Shown one piece after another: positions 48,020 through 58,300 of a DNA stretch of 64,000 nt. The notes beneath the pieces were generated by a model. It was not told where the DNA came from and did no database searches. It was given only the letters and a program-made list of their open reading frames with translations. The stretch spans positions 48,724 to 112,723 of the forward strand of contig NZ_VIKW01000018.1 of the NCBI RefSeq assembly GCF_009711975.1, written 5' to 3'. The stretch comes from Anabaena sp. UHCC 0204 (lineage in GTDB: Bacteria > Cyanobacteriota > Cyanobacteriia > Cyanobacteriales > Nostocaceae). Within the stretch, counting starts at the first letter, position 1; each line of letters starts with the position of its first letter. The position numbers were made by a program, and so were the translations under genes.

Positions 48020-48133
48020 CTATCCTTGGCGTTGTTTGTGTTTAGGATTTTCACAAATCACCATGACGCGTCCACGACGTTTGATAACGCTGCACTTTTC
48101 ACAAATTTTCTTGACCGAGGCTCTGACTTTCAT
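48020..48133 (-). CDS. rpmJ: Ribosomal protein L36
   Basis: 37-residue zinc-ribbon protein, too short for most ORF filters. It reads [20 protein letters not shown] and ends KHKQRQG. Cys11, Cys14 and Cys27 with His33 form the zinc site. The gene lies between infA and rpsM, the standard place. Confidence 0.95.
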   Translation of the reverse strand: MKVRASVKKICEKCSVIKRRGRVMVICENPKHKQRQG

Positions 48134-48249
48134 GCCTTTTAAAATTGACTCCAAATAGTAAATTATAGCATTTCTAGAAGAAATATTTCAGTTATGTAAC
48201 TAGAAAAAGACCATTAAGATTGATTTATGGTAGTATTTTCCACATAGAT

Positions 48250-48474
48250 TTATTTCTTCCGGAGTCTGTAGGTGATTCTACCTTTGGTTAAGTCGTAAGG
48301 TGTCAATTCAACTTTGACGCGATCGCCAGGTAAAATCTTGATGTAATTACGGCGAATTTTCCCGGAAATGTGTGCTAAAACATTAAAGCCGTTATCTAAG
48401 TCAACACGAAACATTGCATTAGGCAATGACTCGGTGACAGTCCCTTCCATTTCAATCAAATCTTGTTTAGACAA
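48250..48474 (-). CDS. infA: Translation initiation factor IF-1
   Basis: 74-residue OB-fold protein that blocks the A site during initiation. [22 protein letters not shown] and [25 protein letters not shown] are canonical. Order adk-infA-rpmJ-rpsM is conserved in cyanobacteria. Confidence 0.97.
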
Positions 48475-48658
48475 GTTTTTTCCTCAACTCAACAATCTCC
48501 TATTGTCCTTGTACACTTTCATGAGCCTAAAGAACATATTTGGAGAAATATATCAACAGTTTTTAATATATCTTAGCTAAAATTGACTCGCGCCTGGCTT
48601 GGAAAATAGGGGATAGGTAATAAGCAGTGTTTGCCTAAATAAACCGTTGCCCCTGTTT

Positions 48659-49213
48659 CTAAGCAGCTATGATATTTTTCAAGGCAGTAGAGACTTCTTC
48701 TTGGGACTGATTACCGTTGATTGTCAGGAGTTTTTGGCGATCGCTGTAATAGTTAATTAAAGGTGCAGTTTCATCGCGGTAAACTTCTAAGCGCCGACGA
48801 ATCACTTCTTCAGTATCATCTTTTCGTCCACGTCCTAGTAACCTGGTAATGACAGTTTCATCTGGGGCATCCAGATTGACTACTTTTTCATCACCCTCTC
48901 CTAGACTTTTGAGTAATTCTGCCAGAAACTCTGCTTGTGTAACTTTACGAGGAAAGCCGTCTAAAATCCAACCTGTTTTAGCATCTGGTTGTTTCAGGCG
49001 CTCTTCCACCATATCTTCTACTAATTTGTCTGGGACTAATTCACCCTGATCCATAAAACCTTGGGCTTGCATTCCCAAATTTGTTTGGTCTTGAATGGCT
49101 TGGCGTAAAATGTCACCTGTAGAAATATGGGGAATCTGTAAAAATTCAGCCAAAGTTTTAGCCTGAGTTCCTTTCCCTGCTCCTGGTGGTCCCAAGAAGA
49201 TTAATCGCGTCAC
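48659..49213 (-). CDS. adk: Adenylate kinase
   Basis: 184-residue short-type enzyme (2 ADP to ATP + AMP). The P-loop is GPPGAGKGTQ, the AMP site lies in PHISTGDILR, and the lid region is GRGRKDDTEEVIRRR without zinc ligands. The GTG start overlaps the secY stop codon (TAGTG), implying translational coupling. Confidence 0.96.
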   Translation of the reverse strand: MTRLIFLGPPGAGKGTQAKTLAEFLQIPHISTGDILRQAIQDQTNLGMQAQGFMDQGELVPDKLVEDMVEERLKQPDAKTGWILDGFPRKVTQAEFLAELLKSLGEGDEKVVNLDAPDETVITRLLGRGRKDDTEEVIRRRLEVYRDETAPLINYYSDRQKLLTINGNQSQEEVSTALKNIIAA

Positions 49214-50526
49214 TATTGTTTCACCATTCCTTCATATCGCTGAGAGATAACGTAAGTTTGGATCTGTTTAGCCGTATCAATTGCCACGCCAACTAAAATT
49301 AACAAAGATGTTGCACCCAGCCCCTTAAAGGTGGGAACTTTTAACGCACTTTCTACGGCTGTGGGAATAATTGCCACTAAGCCTAAAAAGATTGCGCCTA
49401 AAAAAGTGAGTCTGTTAGTTACGCGTTCAATATACTCACTGGTAGCTTTTCCGGGACGAATACCGGGAATACTCGAACCCATTTTTTTCAAGTTCTGAGC
49501 TACGTCTACTGGGTTGAGAATCAACGAGGAATAGAAATAGCTGAAGAAAACAATGGAAGTTAAGTAAACTAGGGCATATACCCAAGGAGCAGAACCGCCG
49601 GGACTCAAATAGGTGTTAACAATATTTGCTAATTCTGGATTTTTGGTGAAATTGGCGACTAAAAGTGGCAAACTCAGGATTGCTGCTGCAAAAATAATCG
49701 GCATTACCCCGCCAGAATTGAGACGTAGAGGTAAATAACTCCGTTGTTCTGCTAAAACTCTTCTGCCTACTTGCCGACGAGCAGAAATAATGGGGATGCG
49801 GCGCATTCCTTCCTGTACAAACACAATACCTACGATTGTGGCCAGAAAAACTAGAATCAGGACGATGACACGACCGACGATTTCCCGACCGCCGACTTGT
49901 ACTAAGTCAATGGTATCGCCTAGAGCCTTAGGTAGGGATGCGACAATGTTGACGAAAATCAACAAAGATGCACCATTACCTATACCCCGTTCTGTAATGA
50001 GTTCTGATGCCCACATGACAAACATTGAACCAGCGGTCAGAGCGATCGCTGTCTCTGCTACGAATATTGGTCCTGGGTTAAGGGCAAATTGTTGGAGGAA
50101 TAATGCTGAAAAAGCCACACTTTGAATAATTGCCCAGCATACAGTCACATATCGGGTAATTTGTGAGATTTTCCGCCGACCTGCTTCCCCTTCATTTTTC
50201 TGTAAATTTTCTAAAGATGGCAGAGCAGCCGTGAGCAATTGGATAATAATGGAGGCATTAATAAAGGGCAAAATCCCCAAGGCAAAGACACCCAAAGTAG
50301 AGAGTCCTCGCCCAGAGAATATATCCAACAAACCGAATATGGAATTGTTACCCGATATAGCTTCAGCAAACTTAGGTCTATCAATTCCTGGGACAGGCAA
50401 AAATATACCCAGGCGCACCAAAATCAAAATACCGACAGTTACAAGCAGCCTACCTCTAAGACCGGCTGCTTGCGCCATCTGCATAAAAGTTTCTTGAGCC
50501 GTTGGGGCTTTGTCTCGACTGATCAT
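49213..50526 (-). CDS. secY: Protein translocase subunit SecY
   Basis: 437 residues with ten membrane helices, the core channel of the Sec system. LGIFLPVPGIDRP in the plug region and GMPI-like GGVMPIIFAAAILSLPLL are typical, with the C-terminal RYEGMVKQ. It is the central gene of the spc segment, between rplO and adk. Confidence 0.97.
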   Translation of the reverse strand: MISRDKAPTAQETFMQMAQAAGLRGRLLVTVGILILVRLGIFLPVPGIDRPKFAEAISGNNSIFGLLDIFSGRGLSTLGVFALGILPFINASIIIQLLTAALPSLENLQKNEGEAGRRKISQITRYVTVCWAIIQSVAFSALFLQQFALNPGPIFVAETAIALTAGSMFVMWASELITERGIGNGASLLIFVNIVASLPKALGDTIDLVQVGGREIVGRVIVLILVFLATIVGIVFVQEGMRRIPIISARRQVGRRVLAEQRSYLPLRLNSGGVMPIIFAAAILSLPLLVANFTKNPELANIVNTYLSPGGSAPWVYALVYLTSIVFFSYFYSSLILNPVDVAQNLKKMGSSIPGIRPGKATSEYIERVTNRLTFLGAIFLGLVAIIPTAVESALKVPTFKGLGATSLLILVGVAIDTAKQIQTYVISQRYEGMVKQ

Positions 50527-50539
50527 AGAGTTTTACCTT

Positions 50540-50651
50540 TGAAGTATGAACTATGAAGCATGAGGTGTGAAGAATATGAAGTGTGAAGCATGAAATGTGA
50601 AGTCTTAAATTTTTCATCTTTTATCCTTCATCCTTCATCCTTCATCTTTCA
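50540..50651. repeat. Complementary heptanucleotide arrays, rplO-secY spacer
   Basis: Eight to nine units of the GAAGTAT/GAAGCAT type (50540-50603) are followed by five or six CTTCATC/TTTCATC units (50611-50651). The two motifs are largely reverse complements, so the spacer can fold into one long hairpin. The rplO stop codon TGA is part of the second array. Confidence 0.75.
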
Positions 50652-51116
50652 TGCAGCTACGGTTTTACGCCATGCTACGCTATCACAACTCCCACCAGCA
50701 GCCTCAATTTTAATCCGTGCTTGTCCTGAAAAAGCCGCCGCTTTTACTTGCAGAGGAACATTTAATTCCCCATTACCCAAAATTTTCAATGGACCCTTGA
50801 CAGCGGTGATAATACCTGCATCTTGTAAAGATGCCAAAGTTACTTCTGAATTAGCAGGTAAGTTAGCTAACTTCTCTACATTAATCGTAGTGTAAGTTTT
50901 ACGGTTAATGAGAGGGAAGCCTTTGAGTTTAGGTATCCGGCGGTACAATGGCTGCTGACCACCTTCAAAACCGGGACGGGTTCCACTACCAGAACGGGAT
51001 TTCTGACCACGCATCCCTAGACCAGCGCTCGCGCCTTGTCCAGCGGAAATACCTCTACCTACGCGCTTACGGCGCTTTTTAGAGCCTTTTTGAGGCTTAA
51101 CATCGTTCAGTCTCAT
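50649..51116 (-). CDS. rplO: Ribosomal protein L15
   Basis: 155 residues. [38 protein letters not shown] and [17 protein letters not shown] are diagnostic. Its C-terminus runs into the repeat array, which supplies the stop codon; the last residues KTVAA therefore may be repeat-shaped. Confidence 0.96.
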   Translation of the reverse strand: MRLNDVKPQKGSKKRRKRVGRGISAGQGASAGLGMRGQKSRSGSGTRPGFEGGQQPLYRRIPKLKGFPLINRKTYTTINVEKLANLPANSEVTLASLQDAGIITAVKGPLKILGNGELNVPLQVKAAAFSGQARIKIEAAGGSCDSVAWRKTVAA

Positions 51117-51165
51117 GATGTAATTAGTAAGTTTTTACACTAATACTTGCCAATAAATACTCTAT

Positions 51166-51693
51166 TTAGATGGTATAGAGTTTTTCAATGGCGATACCGC
51201 GATCTTCAGCAACTTCACTTAATGTCCGCAGTGTAGATAGGGCATTTACTGCTGCTCTGGCGTTGTTCAAAGGGTTATTTGAACCTAGTTGTTTAGCAAG
51301 AATGTTGCGTATTCCTGCCAACTCCAATACTGTGCGGACAGCACCCCCGGCAATTACCCCTGTACCTGGTGCAGCTGGACGCATCATCACTTTAGCGCCA
51401 CCACCGATACCATCAATGGGGTGAGGGATAGAATTGGATTTAGTGATAGGGATGTCAATAAGATGTTTTTTACCATCAGCGACACCTTTTTTAACTGCAC
51501 CAATTACATCTGAAGCTTTACCAACTCCCACTCCAACTTGTCCACGCTCATTACCAACGACGACAATGGCACGGAAGCTAAGTTTTTTACCACCTTTGAC
51601 GACTTTGCTCACCCGGCGGATTTGGATAACTCGCTCTTGCCAAGTGGTTTCTTCTTTTTTTGTACGGCTTGCTTTACGACGACCGGTTACCAT
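51166..51693 (-). CDS. rpsE: Ribosomal protein S5
   Basis: 175 residues from the ATG at 51693; a TTG two codons upstream is less likely. [20 protein letters not shown] and [17 protein letters not shown] are canonical; the protein guards decoding accuracy at the mRNA entry. AGAGAG stands in the leader. Confidence 0.96.
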   Translation of the reverse strand: MVTGRRKASRTKKEETTWQERVIQIRRVSKVVKGGKKLSFRAIVVVGNERGQVGVGVGKASDVIGAVKKGVADGKKHLIDIPITKSNSIPHPIDGIGGGAKVMMRPAAPGTGVIAGGAVRTVLELAGIRNILAKQLGSNNPLNNARAAVNALSTLRTLSEVAEDRGIAIEKLYTI

Positions 51694-51710
51694 AATCAAT
51701 GCTCTCTTTT

Positions 51711-51777
51711 AGTTGTCAGTTGTCAGCTGTCAGTTGTCAGTTGTCAGTAGAAGACAGACTATTGACTACTGACTAAC
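51711..51777. repeat. Heptanucleotide array, rplR-rpsE spacer
   Basis: Five to six GTCAGTT units (one GTCAGCT) from 51711, then a tail with ATTGACT and ACTGACT. On the gene strand the rplR stop TAA is followed at once by GTTAGTCAGTAGTCAATAG. Confidence 0.75.
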
Positions 51778-52140
51778 TTAGAAATCTAGACCAGCCTCCC
51801 GTGCCGCCTCAGCTAATGCTTTGATGCGACCATGATAGAGGTTGCCACCACGATCAAAAACGACTTTAGTGATACCTTTTTCTAGTGCGCGTACAGCCAC
51901 TAATTTACCAACTTGCACTGATGCTTCACAGTTAGCACCAGAAACTATGTTAGTTTTCAATTCTGGTTCTACGGTTGATGCAGCTACTATTGTTTCCTGT
52001 TTGGTGTCATCAATCACTTGAGCATAAATATGTTCATTGGATCGAAATATAGCCAAGCGGGGACGTTCTGAGGAACCGTTAACTTTGCCACGAACACGCC
52101 GATGGCGACGCTGTTTTGATTCTCTACGTGTAAGTTTCAT
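51778..52140 (-). CDS. rplR: Ribosomal protein L18
   Basis: 120-residue 5S rRNA-binding protein. [24 protein letters not shown] and [28 protein letters not shown] are canonical. It starts two bases after the rplF stop codon. Confidence 0.97.
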   Translation of the reverse strand: MKLTRRESKQRRHRRVRGKVNGSSERPRLAIFRSNEHIYAQVIDDTKQETIVAASTVEPELKTNIVSGANCEASVQVGKLVAVRALEKGITKVVFDRGGNLYHGRIKALAEAAREAGLDF

Positions 52141-52142
52141 GT

Positions 52143-52691
52143 TTACTTCTTGCCACCCTTACCAGTCTTACCAGCTTTCCGTCTGACCACTTCACCGGCA
52201 TAACGAATGCCTTTACCTTTGTAAGGTTCGGGTGGACGAACTGCACGAACTTTAGCTGCTGTGTTACCGACAATTTCCTTGTCATAACCACTAACTATGA
52301 CATTAGTGGTACCTTCTACTGCAAATTGAATTCCTTCTGGTGGTTCAATTTGTACTTGATGGCTGTAACCCATGTTCAAAACTAGGTTGCGTCCTTGAAC
52401 TTGGGCGCGATAACCAACCCCTTGAATTTCCAAACGACGTTGAAAACCAAGGGATACTCCCTCCACCATGTTGGCCACCAAGGTGCGGCTCAAACCGTGC
52501 ATTTGTCTGGAGGTGCGAGTTTCATCACGACGAGTAACTAGCAATGTTTCTCCTTCTTGGGAGACTATGACATTGTTAGGTAGTTGACGGGAAAGTTCTC
52601 CTTTTGGGCCTTTCACGACTACTTTGACACCATCAATCGCCACTTGTACTTTGGCGGGAATAGTAATTGGACGTTTACCAATACGAGACAT
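52143..52691 (-). CDS. rplF: Ribosomal protein L6
   Basis: 182 residues. [15 protein letters not shown] and [24 protein letters not shown] are diagnostic. No Shine-Dalgarno precedes the ATG; the upstream DNA is CTGACAA-type repeat plus an A-rich stretch. Confidence 0.97.
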   Translation of the reverse strand: MSRIGKRPITIPAKVQVAIDGVKVVVKGPKGELSRQLPNNVIVSQEGETLLVTRRDETRTSRQMHGLSRTLVANMVEGVSLGFQRRLEIQGVGYRAQVQGRNLVLNMGYSHQVQIEPPEGIQFAVEGTTNVIVSGYDKEIVGNTAAKVRAVRPPEPYKGKGIRYAGEVVRRKAGKTGKGGKK

Positions 52692-52700
52692 GATTTTTTG

Positions 52701-52776
52701 TTGTTTGTCAGTTGTTGTTTGTCAGTTGTCAGTTGTCAGTTGTTTTACCACTGACCAATGACTAATGACCAATGAC
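52701..52776. repeat. Heptanucleotide array, rpsH-rplF spacer
   Basis: GTCAGTT units interrupted by GTTGTTT (52701-52745), then an ACTGACCAATGACTAATGAC tail to 52776. The spacer is almost entirely repeat, from just after the rpsH stop codon to about 10 bp before the rplF start. Confidence 0.8.
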
Positions 52777-52778
52777 GA

Positions 52779-53180
52779 TTACCAAACGTGGCAAAGCACT
52801 TCACCACCTAGATTTTGACGGCGTGCTTCGCGGTCAGTCATAATCCCACTGGATGTAGAAATAATAGCGATACCGATACCGCCTAGCACTCTTGGTAATT
52901 CTTTTCTGTTAGAGTAAACACGTAAACCTGGTTTACTCACTCGCTTTAAGGCAGTAATTAAGGGTTGGCGGTTTTTACCTTTGTATTTCAGGGAAATAAC
53001 TAGGTTACGCTGTACTCCTTCTCCTGCTTCTTCAACTTCGGCAATAAAGCCTTCTTCCCGCAGTACCTTAGCAATACTACGAGTCATCTTTGTAGCTGGT
53101 ACTTTCGTAGTTTGATGCCTTGCCATAGTGGCATTGCGGATGCGCGTCAGCATATCTGCAATTGTGTCGTTAGCCGCCAT
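52779..53180 (-). CDS. rpsH: Ribosomal protein S8
   Basis: 133 residues. [19 protein letters not shown] and the C-terminal [27 protein letters not shown] are canonical. It lies 20 bp after rplE with a GAGGGA leader. Confidence 0.97.
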   Translation of the reverse strand: MAANDTIADMLTRIRNATMARHQTTKVPATKMTRSIAKVLREEGFIAEVEEAGEGVQRNLVISLKYKGKNRQPLITALKRVSKPGLRVYSNRKELPRVLGGIGIAIISTSSGIMTDREARRQNLGGEVLCHVW

Positions 53181-53200
53181 CGTTCCCTCTTTAGATGAAC

Positions 53201-53749
53201 TTATTGATCGCGAAAGGGCATTCCCATTTCCTTAAGTAAGGCGCGGCCCTCTTCGTCGTTTTTTGCCGTGGTGATGATGGAAATATCTAAACCACGGACT
53301 TGGTCAATGCTGTCGTATTCGACTTCTGGAAAAATTAGCTGTTCGCGCACACCCAAAGTGTAGTTACCACGTCCATCAAAGCTTTTGGGGCTGATACCGC
53401 GAAAGTCTCTGATTCTGGGTAGTGTGAGGTTGATCAGACGATCTAAGAAGGCGTACATCCGTTCGCCTCTGAGTGTCACCATGATCCCTACAGGCATTCC
53501 TTGACGAATTTTAAAGCCAGCGATCGCTTTTTTTGCCCGTGTTACCACAGGTTTTTGTCCAGTAATCAGGGCAATTTCGCTTATAGATGCCTCTAGTGAT
53601 TTAGCGTTTTGAGCAGCTTCTCCCAAACCTCTGTTTATAGTTATCTTAATCACCTTCGGCACTTGATGCACGTTGGTGTATTCAAACTGAGTAATCAATT
53701 TGGGAGTAATTGTCTCTTGATATACAGTTTTGAGTCGTGTTTTCGCCAT
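53201..53749 (-). CDS. rplE: Ribosomal protein L5
   Basis: 182-residue 5S rRNA-binding protein. [41 protein letters not shown] and [17 protein letters not shown] are diagnostic. Typical cyanobacterial length. Confidence 0.97.
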   Translation of the reverse strand: MAKTRLKTVYQETITPKLITQFEYTNVHQVPKVIKITINRGLGEAAQNAKSLEASISEIALITGQKPVVTRAKKAIAGFKIRQGMPVGIMVTLRGERMYAFLDRLINLTLPRIRDFRGISPKSFDGRGNYTLGVREQLIFPEVEYDSIDQVRGLDISIITTAKNDEEGRALLKEMGMPFRDQ

Positions 53750-53844
53750 AGTGTTTGTCCTTATATCCCCTGGGCTTTGTCAGGGTCTCTTCGCTGCAAT
53801 TCAAAGTTTCAAATTAAAAAGTTCAAGTTTTAATTCTTAATTTT

Positions 53845-54195
53845 TTAATTGCTGAGAATTTCGCCTGTTTTTTTGAGCATTCTGACTTTCTTACCTTCGG
53901 AGGTGAAAGTGTAGCAGACACGACTAGCAACGTTTTGTTTAGTGGAATAGAGCATCACATTGGAGCTATGAATTGGGTACTCCTGAGTGACTATTTGCCC
54001 TGATTCTCCCTCTTGTTGGGGTTTAACGTGCTTGGTTTTAATGTTGACACCTTTGACAAGGACTTTACTCACTTGTGGTAGTGCTTTAATCACTTCACCA
54101 ACTTTACCTTTGTCTTTGCCAGCGATAATTTGCACAGTATCACCGGTTTTGACGTGCATTTTATGAAAAACTTTAGGTTGTGGCCGCTTTGCCAT
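53845..54195 (-). CDS. rplX: Ribosomal protein L24
   Basis: 116-residue assembly initiator with a KOW motif ([22 protein letters not shown]). Its ATG overlaps the rplN stop codon (TAATG), so it is translationally coupled to L14. Confidence 0.97.
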   Translation of the reverse strand: MAKRPQPKVFHKMHVKTGDTVQIIAGKDKGKVGEVIKALPQVSKVLVKGVNIKTKHVKPQQEGESGQIVTQEYPIHSSNVMLYSTKQNVASRVCYTFTSEGKKVRMLKKTGEILSN

Positions 54196-54563
54196 TACAG
54201 CACCTCCGGAGCCAGAGAAACAATTTTAGTAAAGTTTTTATCGCGCAGTTCTCGAGCTACAGGTCCAAATACCCGTGTTCCTCTAGGATTACCATCTTTG
54301 TTGATGATAACTGCGGCATTATCGTCAAAGCGGATGCACATACCACTATCACGATTAATTGCTTTACGTGTACGAACAATTACTGCTTCCACAACGTCTG
54401 ACTTTTTTACAGCCATGTTGGGTGAAGATTCTTTGACAACGGCGATAATTTTATCACCTACGCCACCATAACGGCGGTTACCTGCGCCTAATACGCGGAT
54501 GCACATTATTTTTTTAGCACCGCTATTATCTGCGACATTCAGATAAGATTGGGGTTGAATCAC
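54195..54563 (-). CDS. rplN: Ribosomal protein L14
   Basis: 122 residues. [26 protein letters not shown] and [31 protein letters not shown] are diagnostic. It sits at the subunit interface. Confidence 0.97.
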   Translation of the reverse strand: MIQPQSYLNVADNSGAKKIMCIRVLGAGNRRYGGVGDKIIAVVKESSPNMAVKKSDVVEAVIVRTRKAINRDSGMCIRFDDNAAVIINKDGNPRGTRVFGPVARELRDKNFTKIVSLAPEVL

Positions 54564-54608
54564 GACTGGTCTCTCTTTTGAGGTCGTTGTAGCTGTTAGT
54601 ACAACGGT

Positions 54609-54860
54609 TTACGTTCTAGCTTTGGTGTTCAGGATTTCTGTAACTTGCCAACGCTTGGTTTTGCTGAGGGGTCTAGTTTCTTGAATCCGCACGCGATCGC
54701 CTGTTTTGCAGGTATTTTCTTCGTCGTGAACTTTATAGCGGCGGGTTTGAACTACGATTTTGCCGTACTTGGGGTGAGGAGCGCGGTTTTCTATGGCTAC
54801 TACCACAGTTTTTTGCATTTTATCGCTCACTACCAAGCCAACTCGTTCTTTGACTGCCAT
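54609..54860 (-). CDS. rpsQ: Ribosomal protein S17
   Basis: 83 residues. [22 protein letters not shown] and the [22 protein letters not shown]-fold segment are diagnostic. It begins six bases after the rpmC stop codon. Confidence 0.96.
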   Translation of the reverse strand: MAVKERVGLVVSDKMQKTVVVAIENRAPHPKYGKIVVQTRRYKVHDEENTCKTGDRVRIQETRPLSKTKRWQVTEILNTKART

Positions 54861-54866
54861 AATCTC

Positions 54867-55094
54867 CTACTTTTGCTCTTGCTCTGAAATACTTGCTGCC
54901 CGTTTGCGTTCTCCTTCTACTGTTAGTAATTGGGAGAGACGATGGCGTGCGTGTTTAAACTGGTGAGGCTTTTCTAGTTGTCTGGTGGCTTTTTGCAAGC
55001 GCAACTGGAATAATTGTCTTTTAACAGCGACAATTTCCTCAGCCAATCTTTCGTCATTTAATTCTCTAGCTTCCGCAATCTTGGGAAGAGGCAT
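54867..55094 (-). CDS. rpmC: Ribosomal protein L29
   Basis: 75-residue helical-hairpin protein at the exit tunnel (AEEIVAVKRQLFQLRLQKATRQLE). It lies three bases after the rplP stop codon, so the two are coupled. The C-terminal tail RKRAASISEQEQK is a little longer than average. Confidence 0.95.
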   Translation of the reverse strand: MPLPKIAEARELNDERLAEEIVAVKRQLFQLRLQKATRQLEKPHQFKHARHRLSQLLTVEGERKRAASISEQEQK

Positions 55095-55097
55095 AAC

Positions 55098-55523
55098 CTA
55101 CTCCTGCTCCTGTGGTTGAGAGCGCACAATAAATTTGGTCTTAATTGGCAACTTAGTGTCAGCCAATCGCATAGCTTCGCGGGCGATTTCTTCGGAAACG
55201 CCGGCAATTTCAAACATGATCCGGCCTGGTTTGACGACGGCTACCCAAAACTCGGGATTACCCTTACCAGAACCCATCCGGGTTTCAGCAGGACGCATGG
55301 TGATTGGTTTATCAGGGAAAATCCGAATCCAGATTTTGCCACCCCGACGAATATAACGAGTCATGGCTCGACGGGAAGCCTCGATTTGCCTTGAGGTAAT
55401 CCAAGATGGTTCTTGGGCTTGGAGTCCGAAATCTCCAAAGTTAAGGGTACTACCACGGCTGGCAAGACCTTCCATGCGTCCGCGTTGTTGTTTGCGGAAT
55501 TTAGTTCTTCTAGGACTTAACAT
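55098..55523 (-). CDS. rplP: Ribosomal protein L16
   Basis: 141 residues. [19 protein letters not shown] and [31 protein letters not shown] are canonical. The ATG has no Shine-Dalgarno because CTGACAA repeats run up to five bases before it. Confidence 0.97.
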   Translation of the reverse strand: MLSPRRTKFRKQQRGRMEGLASRGSTLNFGDFGLQAQEPSWITSRQIEASRRAMTRYIRRGGKIWIRIFPDKPITMRPAETRMGSGKGNPEFWVAVVKPGRIMFEIAGVSEEIAREAMRLADTKLPIKTKFIVRSQPQEQE

Positions 55524-55526
55524 GAT

Positions 55527-55608
55527 TTGTCAGTTGTCAGTTGTCAGTTGTCAGTTGTCGGTTGTCAGTTGTCAGCTTGTTTTGCCACTGACTCTTGACC
55601 ATTGACTA
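55527..55608. repeat. Heptanucleotide array filling the rpsC-rplP spacer
   Basis: Seven GTCAGTT units with one GTCGGTT (55527-55579), a short gap, then an ACTGACTCTTGACCATTGACTAG tail. The rpsC stop codon TAG is the outermost triplet of the tail and the array ends five bases before the rplP ATG. Confidence 0.85.
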
Positions 55609-56385
55609 GGCTTCATTGGAACGGTCTTCAAACTGCTGACGGCGACGTTGTTGTTGACGGCGACGGGGTTCGCGGTCACGATCACCACGTTCACGGTCAC
55701 GTTCTCTAGCTGGTTGGGCGGGAGCTTCTTCCTGACCAGGAATAATTTCTCCTTTAAATACCCAAACTTTGATGCCGAGAATTCCGTAAATCGTTTTAGC
55801 TGTGCAGTATGAGTAGTCAATATCAGCACGTAAGGTGTGGAGAGGAACTCTACCTTCACGAGTCCACTCAGTCCGGGCAATTTCTGCACCGTTGAGCCGA
55901 CCACTGACTTGCACTTTGATGCCTTGTACACCTGCTCTTTGGGCCCGTTGAATGGCTTGACGGACAACTCGACGGAAGGAAACACGACGCTCTAATTGTT
56001 GAGCAATATACTCGGCAATTAGGTAAGCATCAGCATCAACTCGTTGGACTTCAACAACGTTAATGCGAATTTGGCGATTACCACCTAAAGCGTCTTGGAG
56101 TCCAGTCCGCAATGATTCAATACCTTGACCACCACGACCTACGACCACACCCGGTCTTGCTGTCCGTACTTCTAGGTCGATTTGATCAGCTTTGCGCTCA
56201 ATTCTTACTTCGGAAATACCGGCGTTATTTTGAGCGTATCTACCTAGTTTTTGTTCAATGTATTGACGGAGTTTATGGTCTTCTTGTAGAAGTTCTGGAT
56301 AACGGTCAGGTTCTGCAAACCAACGGGATTGGTGTTCTTGAGTTATACCCAATCGAAACCCGACTGGATGAATTTTCTGTCCCAC
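55606..56385 (-). CDS. rpsC: Ribosomal protein S3
   Basis: 259 residues with the KH domain ([18 protein letters not shown]) and the C-terminal S3 domain. A basic, low-complexity tail follows residue 215 (Arg/Glu/Gln-rich, [20 protein letters not shown]), longer than in E. coli. The stop codon is supplied by the adjoining repeat. Confidence 0.97.
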   Translation of the reverse strand: MGQKIHPVGFRLGITQEHQSRWFAEPDRYPELLQEDHKLRQYIEQKLGRYAQNNAGISEVRIERKADQIDLEVRTARPGVVVGRGGQGIESLRTGLQDALGGNRQIRINVVEVQRVDADAYLIAEYIAQQLERRVSFRRVVRQAIQRAQRAGVQGIKVQVSGRLNGAEIARTEWTREGRVPLHTLRADIDYSYCTAKTIYGILGIKVWVFKGEIIPGQEEAPAQPARERDRERGDRDREPRRRQQQRRRQQFEDRSNEA

Positions 56386-56442
56386 AAATGCTTCCTCTAA
56401 AATTTCTTACTGTACGCAATTTTGTTGTCTATGTATGGCTGT

Positions 56443-56802
56443 TTACTTAGCAGTAGCGCCGGCAGAAACAGCAACAGTGATATGACACGTTGGCTTGCGA
56501 ATTTGGTAAGCTCGACCTTGCGCTCTGGGTTGAAACCGTTTCAGCACTGGTCCTTGGTCAGCATAAGCTTGACTAATCACCAGATTGCCCCGCTCTAACC
56601 CAGCATTATGCTCTGCATTAGCTGCGGCGCTTCTGAGAACCTTTAATACTGGTTCACAGGCACGATAGGGCATAAATTCGAGAATGATTAGTGCTTCTCG
56701 GTATGAACGTCCCCGAATTTGATCAAGTACGCGGCGCACTTTATAGGGAGAAATGCGTATATAACGGGCGATCGCCTTAACTTCAGTAGTATCAGTTGCC
56801 AT
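56443..56802 (-). CDS. rplV: Ribosomal protein L22
   Basis: 119 residues with the tunnel-lining beta hairpin ([24 protein letters not shown]). [25 protein letters not shown] is diagnostic. GGAG lies about seven bases upstream of the ATG, the only Shine-Dalgarno among the repeat-filled spacers with a clear position besides rplD. Confidence 0.97.
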   Translation of the reverse strand: MATDTTEVKAIARYIRISPYKVRRVLDQIRGRSYREALIILEFMPYRACEPVLKVLRSAAANAEHNAGLERGNLVISQAYADQGPVLKRFQPRAQGRAYQIRKPTCHITVAVSAGATAK

Positions 56803-56817
56803 AATTTACTCCATTTT

Positions 56818-56893
56818 TGTCAGTTGTCTGTTGTCAGTTGTCCGTTGTCAGTTGCAAGAGGACTAATGACCACTGACTACTGACTAATGACTA
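56818..56893. repeat. Heptanucleotide array, rpsS-rplV spacer
   Basis: About five units GTCAGTT/GTCTGTT/GTCCGTT (56818-56854), then ACTAATGACCACTGACTACTGACTAATGACTA to 56893. The rpsS stop TAG is the final CTA read on the other strand. Confidence 0.8.
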
Positions 56894-57169
56894 TCTCCCT
56901 GATTTTTTGTCACTTTTGCCATGACCTCTGTAGGTACGTGTAGGAGCAAATTCTCCTAACTTATGTCCTACCATTTGTTCATTGACAAATACGGGAACGT
57001 GTTGCCGTCCATTATGAACAGCGATCGTATGACCTACCATCAAGGGTAAAATTGTCGAAGCTCTCGACCAAGTTTTTACCACTTGTTTTTCGTCTTTTGC
57101 GTTCAGCTTCTCAATTTTCGTGAGGAGATGATCAGCAACAAAAGGACCTTTTTTTAAAGAACGACCCAT
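56891..57169 (-). CDS. rpsS: Ribosomal protein S19
   Basis: 92 residues. [20 protein letters not shown] and [22 protein letters not shown] are canonical. No Shine-Dalgarno: the DNA before the ATG is CCAAAAT-type repeat, identical in kind to that before rplB. Confidence 0.97.
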   Translation of the reverse strand: MGRSLKKGPFVADHLLTKIEKLNAKDEKQVVKTWSRASTILPLMVGHTIAVHNGRQHVPVFVNEQMVGHKLGEFAPTRTYRGHGKSDKKSGR

Positions 57170-57174
57170 AATTC

Positions 57175-57300
57175 AATTTTGGATTTTGGATTTTGAATTT
57201 TGAATTTCTAATTTTGGATTTCTTCAGTTGTCTTCATTAGGCTTCAAAAACTTTGAATGCTTAAAAATAAATCCAATCTCAAATCCAAAAATTAAAATTC
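57175..57300. repeat. GGATTTT/AAATCCA arrays, rplB-rpsS spacer
   Basis: Six degenerate GGATTTT units (57175-57221) and a right-hand block of AAATCCA/AAATTAA units (57266-57300). They are roughly complementary and can form a stem around a 44-base loop. Confidence 0.7.
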
Positions 57301-57301
57301 T

Positions 57302-58165
57302 CTAGGATTGACGACCACCACGACCGCGTTTAGAAGATTTGCGGCGACGACGAAGAATTAACTTAGTGCTTGCTTTCTTGCGCTTCCGGGTCTTAGCCCC
57401 TAAAGTTGGTTTACCCCAAGGTGTTACAGGACCGGCTCTACCGATAGGCGCTCTACCCTCACCACCACCATGTGGGTGATCGACAGGGTTCATGACACTA
57501 CCTCTAACCTTAGGACGACGGCCTTTCCAGCGATTTCGTCCAGCTTTACCAGCACTTAGGTTTCTTGCGTCTGTATTGCCGACTTGACCAATGGTGGCAT
57601 AGCAATCACGCCGAATCAAGCGAACTTCACCAGAAGGTAATTTGAGTGTGACATAATTGCCTTCTTTAGCGACAACTTGCGCTGTTGCTCCGGCTGCACG
57701 CACGATTTGACCACCTTTACCTGGAGTCATTTCGACGTTGTGAACACTACTACCCAAAGGAATATTCGACAAAGGTAAAGCATTACCATCTTCGATAGGA
57801 GACTCAGGTCCAGCAATTACCTTTGTGCCTACAGTCATGCCATTTGGTTGCAGGATGTAACGCTTTTCGCCATCTTCATACAACAATAAAGCAATCCGCG
57901 CATTCCGGTTAGGATCGTATTCAATGGCTGTAACTGTAGCAGGTATATTCCGCTTATCTCTTTTAAAGTCAATAATGCGGTAAAGTTGTTTGTGTCCGCC
58001 ACCCCGGCGACGGCTGGTTATCCGCCCTTGATTGTTCCGACCTTTGGGACGATGAACTGATTCAGTTAATGATTTTTCTGGTTCAGTTTTCGTAATTTCG
58101 GCAAAGTCGGAAATGATAACTTGGCGAGTACTGGGGGTATAAGGGCGATAAGAACGAGTACCCAT
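57302..58165 (-). CDS. rplB: Ribosomal protein L2
   Basis: 287 residues, essential for peptidyl transfer and subunit association. [17 protein letters not shown] holds the conserved His, and [14 protein letters not shown] opens the protein. The C-terminus [14 protein letters not shown] is typical. Confidence 0.97.
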   Translation of the reverse strand: MGTRSYRPYTPSTRQVIISDFAEITKTEPEKSLTESVHRPKGRNNQGRITSRRRGGGHKQLYRIIDFKRDKRNIPATVTAIEYDPNRNARIALLLYEDGEKRYILQPNGMTVGTKVIAGPESPIEDGNALPLSNIPLGSSVHNVEMTPGKGGQIVRAAGATAQVVAKEGNYVTLKLPSGEVRLIRRDCYATIGQVGNTDARNLSAGKAGRNRWKGRRPKVRGSVMNPVDHPHGGGEGRAPIGRAGPVTPWGKPTLGAKTRKRKKASTKLILRRRRKSSKRGRGGRQS

Positions 58166-58171
58166 AGTTCA

Positions 58172-58300
58172 ATTTTGGATTTTGGATTTTGGATTTTGGA
58201 GCCAGAATTTTTTGATTTTAATTTCCGATTTTTAATTGTTACTTGGCATTGTTTTTATTAGCCCAATCTAAAATCTAAAATCTAAAATCTAAAATCTCTA
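58172..58300. repeat. GGATTTT and AAAATCT arrays, rplW-rplB spacer
   Basis: Four GGATTTT units (58172-58200) before the rplB start and about five AAAATCT units (58264-58300) against the rplW stop codon, whose TAG is the end of the last unit. The arms are complementary at six of seven positions per unit. Confidence 0.8.
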
